NCBI GenBank assembly: GCA_964441945.1 | Contig: CAYTWB010000005.1 | Coordinates: 1 to 64,000, forward strand | Direction of reading: 5' to 3' | DNA: 64,000 nt | DNA from: JADGQM01 sp964441945 | GTDB lineage: Bacteria; Desulfobacterota; Syntrophobacteria; Syntrophobacterales; Syntrophobacteraceae | In this document: one piece after another, positions 17,333 to 29,014 of the stretch | Position numbering within the stretch: position 1 is the stretch's first letter | Layout: each line of letters begins with the position of its first letter | Made by a program: the position numbers and the translations under genes | The notes under the pieces: model-generated | Database searches by the model: none | The model's input: only the letters and a program-made list of their open reading frames with translations | What the model was told of the DNA's origin: nothing

Positions 17333-19027
17333 GTGCTGCAGGAACTGCTGATAACCAACTTTGCGATCATCAGAAACCTGGAGGTTCGTTTTCAGAAGGG
17401 GTTAAACATTATCTCTGGGGAAACCGGGGCCGGGAAGTCCATCCTCGTCGGAGCGGTAAACCTGATCCTGGGCGGCCGTGCTTCTCAAGAGATGATTCGC
17501 ACCGGGGCAAACGAGGCCACGGTCGAGGCGGACTTCTCTCTTCCCGACATGGCCGGTCTCGGCGCCCGGCTGTCTGAGCTGGAATTGGAGCCCGGCTCCG
17601 GAATCACGATTCGGAGAGGTATCAGCCGCAGTGGTCGCAACAGAGTGTTTATCAATGACCAGCAGGTCTCATTGCAGCAGCTGCAACAACTGACGCGAGG
17701 TCTGATATCGATTTCCGGGCAGCATGAACACCAGTTGTTGATGGATTCCGAAACCCATCTGACAACCCTGGATAGTTACGGAAATCTTGCACCCGCCCGC
17801 CAGGAAGTGGCACTCATCTATCAACAATGGTCGAAGATTCGGGACAGACTGATAGAACTTGAACAGATGAAACGAGATCATGCCACCCAACAGGAATGGT
17901 TGCATTTTCAGCTTCGTGAGCTCGAAACTGCAAGGCTCAAGGCCGACGAGGACGTGCAGCTTGAGCAGGAGCGGAAAATCCTCAAGCATGCAGGGACCCT
18001 GATTGAAGCCGCACAGAATGCCCACCAGACCCTTTATGGTGGGCGAGGATCGATCCTGGAACAGATTGCAGGAGTTGCCAGGCATCTCACAACCTTGAGC
18101 AAGATAGATCCCTCACAGGAATCGTTGCAGAGTCAGCTTGAACAGGCTCGAATTCATCTCGAGGAACTGGCTCACTCCATGCAAACCTATGTCCAGGGGG
18201 TATCGTTTGAACCGGATAGACTTATTGCGGTGGAAGACCGGCTGGCACTGCTCCAGCGCCTGGCAAAGAAATACGGCCCTACAGTGGCATCCATGCTACA
18301 GCGGGAGGAAGAGCTCCGCAAGCAGTTGTCGCAGCTGGAAGAGATGGATTACCACGAAGCCCGGTTGGAGAAGGAATTGGAGGAACTGCGCAAGCTCTAC
18401 CGGCTGAAAGCCGGCTCACTTTCCCATAAGCGGCATGAAACCGCCCGGCAACTGGCTGAGGACGTTGGTCAAACCCTCGCGCACCTGGATATGCCAAGGG
18501 CTCGCTTTGCCGCAAGGTTCGAAGTGAATGAGCCCGGCGATGCCGCTCAAGATCCACCATTCACGGCAGTGGGAATGGATCGCGTGGAATTTGTCTTGTC
18601 GGCAAACCCCGGCGAAGAACTCAAGCCATTGGCCCGGATCGCATCCGGCGGAGAGTTGTCCCGCATACTCCTGGCCCTGAAAGGTATTCTCAGCCGACAG
18701 GGGGATTCCGAGACCATGATATTTGACGAGGTGGATGCAGGAATAGGCGGTCGAACCGCTGAACTGGTTGGATTGCAGCTCAAGCGTCTGGCAAACAGGC
18801 AGCAGGTCATCTGCATCACTCACCTCCCTCAGATCGCCTGTTACGGCGACTGCCATTTCAAGGTCACGAAGCAGGCTGGAACCGAAGAGACTCAGACCAG
18901 GATCGGGCTGTTGACCTCCACCGAGCGAGTGGAGGAGCTCTCGCGCATGCTTGGCGGTATCTCTATCTCCGAAAAGACGCGAGCCCACGCCCTGGAAATG
19001 CTGCAAGGAGCACAAAGACGTTCATAA
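17333..19027 (+). CDS. recN: DNA repair protein RecN
   Basis: A 564-aa SMC-like ATPase that organises broken DNA ends during recombinational repair. The N-terminal head contains LLITNFAIIRNLEVRF and the Walker A GETGAGKS (29-36); the middle is coiled coil (about 180-390); the C-terminal head has the signature ASGGELSRILLALK and Walker B MIFDEVDAGIGG. The GTG at 17333 is preferred: it follows GGGGAGG by 9 bp and gives the usual protein start (LQELLITNFAI) and family length; the longer frame adds 97 unrelated residues. Its stop overlaps the convergent ATP-grasp gene by 6 bp. Usually under LexA control, but no LexA box was identified. Confidence 0.96.
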   Translation: MLQELLITNFAIIRNLEVRFQKGLNIISGETGAGKSILVGAVNLILGGRASQEMIRTGANEATVEADFSLPDMAGLGARLSELELEPGSGITIRRGISRSGRNRVFINDQQVSLQQLQQLTRGLISISGQHEHQLLMDSETHLTTLDSYGNLAPARQEVALIYQQWSKIRDRLIELEQMKRDHATQQEWLHFQLRELETARLKADEDVQLEQERKILKHAGTLIEAAQNAHQTLYGGRGSILEQIAGVARHLTTLSKIDPSQESLQSQLEQARIHLEELAHSMQTYVQGVSFEPDRLIAVEDRLALLQRLAKKYGPTVASMLQREEELRKQLSQLEEMDYHEARLEKELEELRKLYRLKAGSLSHKRHETARQLAEDVGQTLAHLDMPRARFAARFEVNEPGDAAQDPPFTAVGMDRVEFVLSANPGEELKPLARIASGGELSRILLALKGILSRQGDSETMIFDEVDAGIGGRTAELVGLQLKRLANRQQVICITHLPQIACYGDCHFKVTKQAGTEETQTRIGLLTSTERVEELSRMLGGISISEKTRAHALEMLQGAQRRS

Positions 19028-19765
19028 AAGGCCATCCTTTTCCAGGTCACGGAGAATGCAGTAGATGTCCAGGTTCCGTTGCCGGAAACCCTGAAGGCCA
19101 AAGACCATGTTTGCCTCGATGACGTAATAGCGACCATTGGTCCGGCAGATATCCAGACCGACCTCATCGAACTCACAGCGCCTGGCAACATCGATCGCAA
19201 AATGAAGCGCCTCGCCTGGAATGTGATCAAAGGAAATCCGTCCGCCCTGTGAGACGTTATTCCTGAATTCTCCCGATCGATGAATACGCCAGTAGGCGTG
19301 AACCACTCTCCCTTTGATCAGGACCACTCGCAGGTCCCGGTCGATGGAAAGATATTCCTGGATGTAGGCGGGATGGTGGCCGTTCAGATAGGCACCCAGA
19401 TCAGCTTCGCATTGGATCAGAAACACCCCCTGCCCCATAGATGACCCAAGCGGGGTTTTGGCGATGAAGGGATAAGGGAAATCTTTGCTGATCCTGATAA
19501 GGCGATTGCGGCCGTAGTACAGGCGAGTTCTCGGGTGCGGAATTCCCAGCAACTGGAAAAGGCAGGTCTGACGAATCTTGTTTCCCAGGAAGTCGTAGTA
19601 GTTTCGAGGAAAAGTATTCTTGCCGAGAGCCTGGAACATCGTTTCAAACAGGGAGCTGGGATAGAACACCTCATGAGCCTCTGCAATGGCTTCCTTCACC
19701 CGGCAGGGATAGTCATCCCAGTTGGGCAGGACCCCATGGCAGTCAAATGAAGAGCTGGCCCGCAT
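19022..19765 (-). CDS. ATP-grasp (RimK-like) ligase family protein
   Basis: A 247-aa predicted carboxylate-amine ligase. It shows ATP-grasp features: FLGNKIRQTCLFQLLGIPHPRT at the fold entry, PFIAKTPLGSSMGQGVFLI (phosphate loop), YIQEYLSIDRDLRVVLIKGRVVHAYWRI and EVGLDICRTNGRYYVIEAN, containing the metal-binding ExN. These match RimK/LysX-type ligases, which add amino acids to a peptide or protein C-terminus. Substrate unknown. The start is uncertain: the ATG at 19765 is used; an in-frame GTG-started extension to 19972 would add 69 residues of little ligase character and weak ribosome sites. It is convergent with recN, overlapping by 6 bp. Confidence 0.75.
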   Translation of the reverse strand: MRASSSFDCHGVLPNWDDYPCRVKEAIAEAHEVFYPSSLFETMFQALGKNTFPRNYYDFLGNKIRQTCLFQLLGIPHPRTRLYYGRNRLIRISKDFPYPFIAKTPLGSSMGQGVFLIQCEADLGAYLNGHHPAYIQEYLSIDRDLRVVLIKGRVVHAYWRIHRSGEFRNNVSQGGRISFDHIPGEALHFAIDVARRCEFDEVGLDICRTNGRYYVIEANMVFGLQGFRQRNLDIYCILRDLEKDGLL

Positions 19766-20339
19766 CCGCTTCCCGAGAGACACTCTCACTGAGACATCTT
19801 CTTGCAGCAAACCATTTAAAAAACCTTTCTCCTTTCCCTCTAACAAGGTATCCAGACTGCTGAGTGCTGGTTGTCCTCGGTGGAAACACCTTGCCTCCGA
19901 GCAGCCATTGCCGACCACCCGCACAGGGAATCGCATTGCAGGCAACCGGCATCTCTGCCACCCCCCAATCACCCGTGAGGTGGGAAAGCACTTTGAGGCA
20001 TTAAATGGTACGCTGCCAGGTCAGTCAATAGGGAAATCGTCACCGGGGGAGAGGGCAAGGTCCTTGCCGGGGCCCCTTCCAGACCCTGAAGGATTAGGAC
20101 AATTTCGGGGGTATTGAGCAAAGAGAGGGCTGAATAGAGCACAGGCAACTCACAGGAAAAATACATGGCATGAATGATCAGGGCGAGCACAAAAGAAAAT
20201 CGGGCCGCGGCTGGCCCGATCTTCGAAAAGCTGGACAGAAAGCAAAGCTGACGATGCCTATATTTCATATGTTTTTTAATATGTCAAGACCGACATAATA
20301 TTTTTCCTCGTCATCAAGAAGTGGCCGGGCTTGACTTCG

Positions 20340-20747
20340 TCACTTTCTATCCGAACACCAGGGCTCTTTTCCCTGCTTCGGATCGACTGGAAAAGCATTT
20401 TCGAAAAGAAGATCTGCTTCTTTTTCAACCAGATCGTGGAGTTGGCGAAAGCGGTCCATCAGGTTGTTAGCGAAAGGGGTCAGTTCTGATCCCCCACGCC
20501 GAGTTCCGTCCGGCTTTCTCCTGACAAGGGCCTGCCCGAGGCAATCCTCCGTAGCCTTGATTTTCCCCCAAACAGCCCGATAGCTCATCTTCAGTTCCTT
20601 GGCCGCCGCATGGATTGATCCGCATTGGGCGATCAATTCCAGAATGCGCAACCGACCGGTCCCAAAAACCATCCTACCGCTTTCATCCTCAATCCAGGTC
20701 TTCGACTTGATTGTGAGCTTAGCCGCATTGGCGCCCTTTGATGCCAT
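20340..20747 (-). CDS. ModE-type winged-helix transcriptional regulator
   Basis: A 135-aa protein with the LysR-like winged helix of ModE: LRILELIAQCGSIHAAAKELKMSYRAVWGKIKATED then a wing with basic RRKPDGTRRGG. Full-length ModE also has two molybdate-binding (MOP) domains, absent here, so this is the single-domain form common in anaerobes with formate dehydrogenases. It would bind DNA, but how it senses metal is not clear. AAGGGAG precedes the ATG. No molybdate transporter is in the window, so its targets are elsewhere. It is divergent from the GAF/HD-GYP gene, separated by a 257-bp region. The upstream 574 bp (19766-20339) on the other side shows no gene I can support. Confidence 0.85.
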   Translation of the reverse strand: MASKGANAAKLTIKSKTWIEDESGRMVFGTGRLRILELIAQCGSIHAAAKELKMSYRAVWGKIKATEDCLGQALVRRKPDGTRRGGSELTPFANNLMDRFRQLHDLVEKEADLLFENAFPVDPKQGKEPWCSDRK

Positions 20748-21004
20748 AGGAGTAGACTCCCTTGAACGAGTAAGATTGCGCAGAGCAGATCAAGACACAG
20801 GATATACACCGTCGGTGTCAGCCTACCGTTTATGCGGAATGTTTTCAAGCCGTTGATCATCAAATCGACGGCATATCTGCTAAAAGGCATCCGGTTTGAG
20901 AAGGATCAGATCCCGGGCAACAGGCATTGACGATGAGCATGACATGTGTTAGGCATGAGCCTTGGGCAAGCATTTCACCACACCCAAATGGGATGTGTCC
21001 CTAT

Positions 21005-22675
21005 ATGAATGAATTCAAAGATTCAATATCTATTTATTACACAGACAATAATCAATTGAATGTATTATTAAACAATCTTGTATCTGTGGTAAAGGATTTT
21101 ACTGAAAATCAACTTGAACAAATCAGAAGATTAAATAAGATAGGTATAGCATTATCAGCTGAAAGGGATTTAGATAGGCTATTGGAGATGATTGTCGATG
21201 AAGCACGAGGATTTACAAATGCGGATGGTGGAACATTATATATTATCTCCGATGATCTAACGGAACTTCACTTTGCTATTGTCCAAAATACATCCTTAAA
21301 TTTGCGAATGGGAGGATACAGCGAAAAGATTCGATGGCCATCAGTAAAACTTAGGAACACAGATGGCAGCCCAAATTATTCCAACGTGTCTGCATATGCT
21401 GCTATAACAGGACAAGTTGTAAACATATCTGATGTTTATTATGCAGAAGGATTCAATTTCGAAGGCACAAGACAATTCGATGCTGAAACGGGCTATCGAT
21501 CTAAATCAATGCTTGTTGTTCCCATGCGTGACCATAGTGGTGACATTATTGGAGTACTTCAATTATTGAACGCTCAAATGGAGGCAACGAAAGAGGTCAT
21601 TCCATTCTCCAATGAGAATCAGACAATGACGGAGTCTTTGGCATCCCAGGCCGCGGTTGCCCTTTCCAATAGTCGGCTGATACATGATCTCGAGAATCTC
21701 CTGGAGTCTTTCATAAAGTCGATTGTGACAGCAATTGATGAAAAATCTCCCTATACAGGCGGTCATGTTCGGAGAGTCTCCGAGTTGACAATGAGTATTG
21801 CGGAGAAAATGAACGAAGTCAAAGAAGGCCCACTTGCCGAATTCTGCTTGGATGAAGACCAATTGAGAGAACTCCGCATGTCGGCGTGGCTTCATGATGT
21901 AGGGAAGATCACCACGCCTGAACATATTATTGATAAGGCGAAGAAGCTCGAGACGGTTTGTGACAGGATCGAGATTCTCAAAGCTCGTTTTGAGATTCTC
22001 AAGAGGGACTTCATCATTGAAGCCTTAAGAAGAGATAGTATAAACAATGATAGAACATGTCGTAATGATGTAATAAATGGATATGACAGCTACCTGGAAG
22101 AGCTCGATAAAGAGTATGAATTTCTTGTCGATATCAATTCCGGAGATAGATGTCTCGACGATATGATGAAAGATAAGCTCAATGGAATATCTACAAGGCA
22201 ATGGAATGCCGACGGTGAATGGCGAAATCTGGTGAGCTCCGATGAACTGCACAACCTCAGTGTTCCACTCGGCACACTCACCGATGAAGAGAAAGAGATT
22301 GTCAGAGGCCATGTTTCGGTTACCCACAAGATGCTCTCTCAGCTTCCCTTTCCCAGGAAGCTGAGCCGTGTCTCATTCTATGCATCGGCGCATCACGAGA
22401 AGATCAACGGTACTGGATACCCACTGGGTCTAAAGGGCAACCAGGTCCCTCTTCAAGCTCGTATTATTGCGTTGGCTGATGTCTTTGATGCATTGACGGC
22501 GAAGGACAGGCCGTACAAGAAAGAAAGGACCCTATCGGAGGCTGTCGGCATAATGTGGTCTATGGTCCAGGCGGACCATATCGATGCAAATTTATTCGCA
22601 TTGTTTCTTAAGGAACGGATTCATCTCGACTTTGCAAAACGTGAACTGGCACCACACCAGGTTGACATGGTCTGA
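21005..22675 (+). CDS. GAF-domain HD-GYP protein (putative cyclic-di-GMP phosphodiesterase)
   Basis: A 556-aa signalling protein. Residues 45-225 are a GAF sensor (ADGGTLYIIS, MLVVPMRDHSGDIIGVLQLLNA). The HD-GYP domain follows: HD at about residue 295 (LHDVGKITTPEHI) and GYP at about 466 (HHEKINGTGYPLGLKG, then ADVFDALTAKDRPYK). The HD-to-GYP spacing is longer than in canonical HD-GYP, due to an extra helical insert (about 320-420) found in some GAF-linked members. Cyclic-di-GMP hydrolysis is inferred from family. Base composition is odd: 21001-21060 has 13 G/C of 60, whereas 22381-22440 has 32. The ATG at 21005 gives the most sensible N-terminus but has only a GGGATG upstream. Confidence 0.88.
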   Translation: MNEFKDSISIYYTDNNQLNVLLNNLVSVVKDFTENQLEQIRRLNKIGIALSAERDLDRLLEMIVDEARGFTNADGGTLYIISDDLTELHFAIVQNTSLNLRMGGYSEKIRWPSVKLRNTDGSPNYSNVSAYAAITGQVVNISDVYYAEGFNFEGTRQFDAETGYRSKSMLVVPMRDHSGDIIGVLQLLNAQMEATKEVIPFSNENQTMTESLASQAAVALSNSRLIHDLENLLESFIKSIVTAIDEKSPYTGGHVRRVSELTMSIAEKMNEVKEGPLAEFCLDEDQLRELRMSAWLHDVGKITTPEHIIDKAKKLETVCDRIEILKARFEILKRDFIIEALRRDSINNDRTCRNDVINGYDSYLEELDKEYEFLVDINSGDRCLDDMMKDKLNGISTRQWNADGEWRNLVSSDELHNLSVPLGTLTDEEKEIVRGHVSVTHKMLSQLPFPRKLSRVSFYASAHHEKINGTGYPLGLKGNQVPLQARIIALADVFDALTAKDRPYKKERTLSEAVGIMWSMVQADHIDANLFALFLKERIHLDFAKRELAPHQVDMV

Positions 22676-22739
22676 TACGAAGGGGTGTGGTTTCTTTTGG
22701 GGGATAGAACGGCAGAACCATGGGGAGACCAGTTGAAAC

Positions 22740-23072
22740 ATGAAACAATATGTCATCGATCAGTTGCGTGAAACCGACTATCATCAGATAAGGGAATTTC
22801 TGGACAAAAATGCCGAAGCGACTGCTCTGGAGGGGGTCTACTGGGTAGACCTCCCGCCTGATCTCTACAGCACGATTCAGCGTGAGCATACGAAATGCCA
22901 CCCGCATTACTTTGCCGTCAACCTTACCTGGAACGACGTTGCTTTCGAACTGCTCATAAGGAGCCGCCAGATCATCCGCTGCAATTGTATTGCCTATGCG
23001 ACAAAGCAGCAACAGGACTACATCATCCGGTTTGCCGACCGCATGCTCGCTGATTTGAAAATCAAGTTGTAG
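22740..23072 (+). CDS. Conserved hypothetical protein
   Basis: A 110-aa protein that I do not recognise. It starts with an amphipathic region (IDQLRETDYHQIREFLDKN), has a YWVDLPPDLYSTIQREH segment reminiscent of small deltaproteobacterial hypothetical proteins, and a CNC pair at RQIIRCNCIAYA. No signal peptide or membrane span. It follows the HD-GYP gene by 64 bp and may be its operon partner; a GGGGAGACC lies upstream of the ATG. Confidence 0.6.
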   Translation: MKQYVIDQLRETDYHQIREFLDKNAEATALEGVYWVDLPPDLYSTIQREHTKCHPHYFAVNLTWNDVAFELLIRSRQIIRCNCIAYATKQQQDYIIRFADRMLADLKIKL

Positions 23073-23081
23073 GATCAAGGA

Positions 23082-24137
23082 TTAACCGGTGCTGTTGGGG
23101 AAAGGGTACAGGATGAAGTCGGCAAGCACCAGGAGAACCATCGCCTCACATACCGGCACGATGCGCGGAATGGCTGAGACGTCATGACGCCCCTTGATCT
23201 GGATGCTCACTGACCGGCCATCAGATGTGACCGTAGGTTGAGCTTTCGAGATGGACGGGATGGGTTTGACCGCCACACGCATGATGATCTCCATCCCCGT
23301 CGAGAGGCCGCCGAGAATACCCCCGGCGTGATTGCTGGCATAGCCGTTGGGAGTTGCCGGGTCGTTGTTTTCGCTTCCCAGCAGGTTGGCTGCGTTGAAG
23401 CCTTCCCCGATTTCCACTCCCTTGACCGCTCCGATGGACATCAGGGCAGCAGCCAGCCTGGCATCCAGCTTGTCGAAAACCGGCTCACCCAATCCGGCCG
23501 GACAGCCGCGAACAGAGATTCCCACAATACCCCCGACGGAATCACCCCCTTCTTTTGCCTGGCGCAAGCGGGCTTCCATGGCCGCCGCGGTTTCCGAATC
23601 GGGACAAAACAGGGCATTCCGGTCAATCTCAGCCAGGTCAATCTGTTCGCAGCGCACTCCACCCAGGGCCAGGGTGTAGGCTTTGACCATAACATGATAC
23701 CGGTCGAGCACCTTTCTAGCGACGGCAGCAGCAGCTACCCTTGCAGCCGTTTCTCGAGCGGAGCTCCGACCGCCGCCTCGCCAATCCCTTATCCCATATT
23801 TTTGATCATAGGTTCGGTCGGCATGCCCGGGCCGGTAGACCGTTGCCAGCTCGTCATAATCACCGCTGCGCATATCACGATTGTAGATGACCAGGCTGAT
23901 TGGAGTCCCGGTGGTAACCCCTTGAAAGACCCCGGAAAGGATTTCCACCCGGTCCGGTTCACGGCGGGGGGAAGTGAGGGATTTGCCGGGTTTCCGGCGT
24001 TCCAGGTCCCTCTGGATATCTTCCGGGGCAAGCGGTATCCCCGGGGGGCAGCCGTCTATCACCGCTCCTAAAGCCGGTCCATGTGATTCCCCCCAGGTTG
24101 TGATGCGAAACAGACTGCCAAAAGTATTGCCCGGCAT
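23082..24137 (-). CDS. aroC: Chorismate synthase
   Basis: A 351-aa enzyme that converts 5-enolpyruvylshikimate-3-phosphate to chorismate, the last step of the shikimate pathway, using reduced FMN. Signatures visible are WGESHG (15-20) GPALGAVIDGCPPGI, RPGHADRTYDQKYG and RGGGRSSARETAARVAAAAVARK. AAGGGGGCGCAC precedes the ATG at 24137; the longer frame to 24191 has no better site. It is a stand-alone gene, divergent from clpS across 220 bp. Confidence 0.97.
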   Translation of the reverse strand: MPGNTFGSLFRITTWGESHGPALGAVIDGCPPGIPLAPEDIQRDLERRKPGKSLTSPRREPDRVEILSGVFQGVTTGTPISLVIYNRDMRSGDYDELATVYRPGHADRTYDQKYGIRDWRGGGRSSARETAARVAAAAVARKVLDRYHVMVKAYTLALGGVRCEQIDLAEIDRNALFCPDSETAAAMEARLRQAKEGGDSVGGIVGISVRGCPAGLGEPVFDKLDARLAAALMSIGAVKGVEIGEGFNAANLLGSENNDPATPNGYASNHAGGILGGLSTGMEIIMRVAVKPIPSISKAQPTVTSDGRSVSIQIKGRHDVSAIPRIVPVCEAMVLLVLADFILYPFPNSTG

Positions 24138-24357
24138 GTGCGCCCCCTTGCGGTTTGAAGTGATCATGGCCCGGCGTGCCCACCTTGACACTCAGGTTGA
24201 AAAAGTTATTGTTCATTAATGAAAAAACTTCAAGGGGCAGATATAGGAATCAGTAATCCCAGGGACGTTGTGTTAGAGTGATCGAAAGGTGGAGAACGTT
24301 TCAGGTATCGAATACTGATGAAGCATTCAACTGCTTCAGGAGGTTGGAGGAAAGGGG

Positions 24358-24672
24358 ATGAGCGAAAATCAACCGGGTTTTCGGGAGGATGTGGAAAGCG
24401 ACGTCGAAGAGGATCTGGAAGAACCTCCTATGTATAAGGTGCTGCTCCACAATGATGACTATACCACGATGGAGTTTGTTGTAGAGATTCTCCAGATGGT
24501 CTTCCATAAACCACCCACCGAAGCCGCAAGGATCATGTTGCTGGTACACAAGAGCGGTGTCGGCTTGTGCGGCGTATTTCCCGCTGAGATTGCCGAAACA
24601 AAGGTGGAACTCGTTCATCATCTGGCAAAGAAACACGGATTCCCTTTACAGTGCAGCATGGAAAAGGAATAG
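24358..24672 (+). CDS. clpS: ATP-dependent Clp protease adaptor ClpS
   Basis: A 104-aa adaptor that hands N-end-rule substrates to ClpAP. The N-degron pocket residues are present: HNDDYTTMEFV (31-41) followed by the EAARIMLLVHKSG helix. GGAGGAAAGGGG lies directly before the ATG. The clpA start codon follows its stop at once (24670-24673). Length is normal for the family (about 100-110). Confidence 0.97.
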   Translation: MSENQPGFREDVESDVEEDLEEPPMYKVLLHNDDYTTMEFVVEILQMVFHKPPTEAARIMLLVHKSGVGLCGVFPAEIAETKVELVHHLAKKHGFPLQCSMEKE

Positions 24673-27027
<2,355 letters not shown>

Positions 27028-27036
27028 TCATCCATA

Positions 27037-27744
27037 ATGCCGGTCTTTCGTCTGACACAGGAACTTGCGTTTCCTCCTCCTCACTATGCGGACCCCGATG
27101 GGTTGCTTGCCGTCGGCGGAGATCTTTCTACCGACCGGCTGCTGCTCGCCTATCAGCAAGGGATCTTTCCGTGGTACTCATCGGAAACGCCTCCGCTGTG
27201 GTGGTCCCCGGACCCACGTCTTGTCCTTTTTCCGACTGAACTGAGAGTGTCGAAGAGCCTGCAACGGGTACTGAAGAAGAATGCCTTCAGAGTGACCTTC
27301 GATCGCGCTTTTCTCGACGTTATTCAGCACTGTGCAGTGGTGAAGCGGGGTTATGGAGAGGGCACATGGATCCTGCCGGAGATGGTCGATGCCTATCATC
27401 TCCTGCATCAGCTCGGGTATGCCCATTCCGTGGAAAGCTGGCAGGCAGGGGAACTCGTTGGCGGGCTATACGGGGTGGCCATCGGGCGCGTTTTCTTTGG
27501 GGAATCCATGTTTGCTCAAAAGACCGACGCGTCCAAGGTTGCGCTTGTCCGCCTTGTGCAGTTGTTGAGGCATTGGGATTTCGACCTGATCGACTGCCAG
27601 GTCACAACAGCTCACCTCCAGCGCCTTGGGGCCCGTGAAATTTCCAGAAAAGAGTTTCTCAGGCATCTGGCTGCCGCCACCCAGAACACAACTCACCACG
27701 GTCTCTGGTCCGATTCACCGAGACTCCTCCCGGAATCCTTCTAG
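27037..27744 (+). CDS. aat: Leucyl/phenylalanyl-tRNA--protein transferase
   Basis: A 235-aa enzyme that adds Leu or Phe from aminoacyl-tRNA to the N-terminus of proteins starting with Arg or Lys, making them substrates for ClpS/ClpA. The family core is clear: PPHYADPDGLLAVGGDLS, LLLAYQQGIFPWY, WWSPDPR, GYGEGTWI and SVESWQAGELVGGLYGVAIGRVFFGESMF. It lies only 9 bp after clpA, so clpS-clpA-aat is a complete N-degron module. The N-terminal Met start is preceded by a weak site, consistent with reinitiation. Confidence 0.97.
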   Translation: MPVFRLTQELAFPPPHYADPDGLLAVGGDLSTDRLLLAYQQGIFPWYSSETPPLWWSPDPRLVLFPTELRVSKSLQRVLKKNAFRVTFDRAFLDVIQHCAVVKRGYGEGTWILPEMVDAYHLLHQLGYAHSVESWQAGELVGGLYGVAIGRVFFGESMFAQKTDASKVALVRLVQLLRHWDFDLIDCQVTTAHLQRLGAREISRKEFLRHLAAATQNTTHHGLWSDSPRLLPESF

Positions 27745-28076
27745 CGTTTCTTCCCCAGGCAGCAGGTCTTTGAATATTGCCCTGCTCTGACAAGAAGGTC
27801 GTCTCGGCGTTCAGGAAAGGCCGAGACAGCGTTATGAAAAGGGTTCTGCCAAGCACAAGGTTATACATCCCCAGCTATTTTCGATCGGCTATTTTCGACT
27901 TGCCTCGATTGCAATCGTGGAATAAAGAAGGGTGTGCAAGTTTTGGTTGGGTTTTATTGTGAGGGCTATGAATTCACGGGTTTATAGAGCCTGGTTCTCA
28001 GGATATGAGGTAGACGTCGCAGGTGCCGACTCGGCGTTACCCCTACTTTGATGACGATCTAGCACCAGGAGCAGTT

Positions 28077-28643
28077 ATGGCTGATACACTTACCTATATG
28101 AGAAATTTCATCAGGGACAAGAACGTCGCATCGATTACTCCTACCTCTCCATTTGGAGTGAAAAGGGTATGCAGGAATATCGATTTTCACTGTGGAAATC
28201 TGATAGTTGAATACGGGCCGGGTACCGGAGTCTTCACGAACTATCTCCTGAAGAAGATGAAGGATGACTCACGCCTGATTCTGATTGAACGAAATCAGAA
28301 CTTCGATATGATCCTCAAACAGACCATTCAGGACCCACGGGTAGTGATCTTCAATGACAGTGCTGAAAACGTGCTGGAGACCCTGCGCTCCTGTCAGGAA
28401 TCCCACGCAGACTACATCATCTCCGGCATTCCATTCCTCCTGCTCAACTGCCAGTTAAAGGAGAAGATTCTCTACAATACTCACAGAGCGCTGAAAAAGG
28501 GAGGCAAGTTCCTGGTCTATCAAACGTGCTTTCAGGCCGACCATCACCTGAAGGTGCATCTCGAACGTTTCTTCCCCATAGTTCACACCAAGTTCGAGGT
28601 CAGAAATATTCCGCCTCTTCGCATCTACGAAGCAATAAAATAG
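28077..28643 (+). CDS. SAM-dependent methyltransferase, phospholipid methyltransferase-like
   Basis: A 188-aa class I methyltransferase of the PmtA/KsgA-like small group. The SAM-binding motif I is VEYGPGTGVF (44-53), followed by motif II-like LILIERNQNF and the catalytic-loop region DYIISGIPFL. Some relatives N-methylate phosphatidylethanolamine; others are rRNA dimethylase-like. The ATG at 28077 follows AGGAG; a longer frame to 28023 is unlikely. It is a lone gene, 333 bp from aat; that gap shows no gene that I can support. Phospholipid activity is inferred only from size and motif style. Confidence 0.72.
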   Translation: MADTLTYMRNFIRDKNVASITPTSPFGVKRVCRNIDFHCGNLIVEYGPGTGVFTNYLLKKMKDDSRLILIERNQNFDMILKQTIQDPRVVIFNDSAENVLETLRSCQESHADYIISGIPFLLLNCQLKEKILYNTHRALKKGGKFLVYQTCFQADHHLKVHLERFFPIVHTKFEVRNIPPLRIYEAIK

Positions 28644-28673
28644 TCTACTGGACCATTCCTCTCCGGACCTGGC

Positions 28674-28724
28674 GGGATTTTGGATTGCAGATGGGAGTCG
28701 TTTCGATCTGCATTCCAAAATCCC
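28674..28724. repeat. Long near-perfect inverted repeat (hairpin)
   Basis: Left arm 28674-28692 and right arm 28706-28724 are 19 bp each and complementary at 18 of 19 positions, with a 13-nt loop. The arm begins GGGATTTTGGA. It sits 30 bp past the methyltransferase stop. Neither side has a clear T-run, so it may act as a transcript-end stabiliser or be a REP-like repeat rather than an intrinsic terminator. Confidence 0.8.
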
Positions 28725-28755
28725 CTATCCATATTTCGTCATGCCAGATGAGAAA

Positions 28756-28947
28756 TCAAACCGTTTGATCCAAGGCTTCATCCGCCGGAACGAACCCGGG
28801 AAATGAAAGAGGCCCTCTGGCGATCTCCTCTTCGATGGGCTCACCGAGGGACTGTGTGAGGTCACCCAGGACCTGGAGGCAGATTTTGCGGCGGCTGTCG
28901 GAATTGCTGTAGAATCCTTTTGCGGCCTTCGGGTCCTTCTTGTTCAC
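28756..28947 (-). CDS. Possible small hypothetical protein
   Basis: A 63-aa frame, polar, rich in Lys, Glu and Ser, with no motif that I recognise (it includes GEPIEEEIARGPLSFPG). It begins with GTG 68 bp after the cysteine-dioxygenase-like gene on the same strand. The ribosome site (GCGAGG just before GTG) is too close to be convincing. Kept as a weak candidate because it fills a 370-bp gap in operon position. Confidence 0.3.
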   Translation of the reverse strand: MNKKDPKAAKGFYSNSDSRRKICLQVLGDLTQSLGEPIEEEIARGPLSFPGFVPADEALDQTV

Positions 28948-29014
28948 CCTCGCAATGTTCCGACTATTGCCTGGTTATTTCGTGGAATCTTTTCGTTACC
29001 TTTTCTCCCGGGCA

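Noticed and set aside
19969..20268. Frame of 99 aa on the minus strand in the gap before the ModE-type gene
   Set aside because: No ribosome site and no recognisable domain; composition looks like random hydrophobic sequence.
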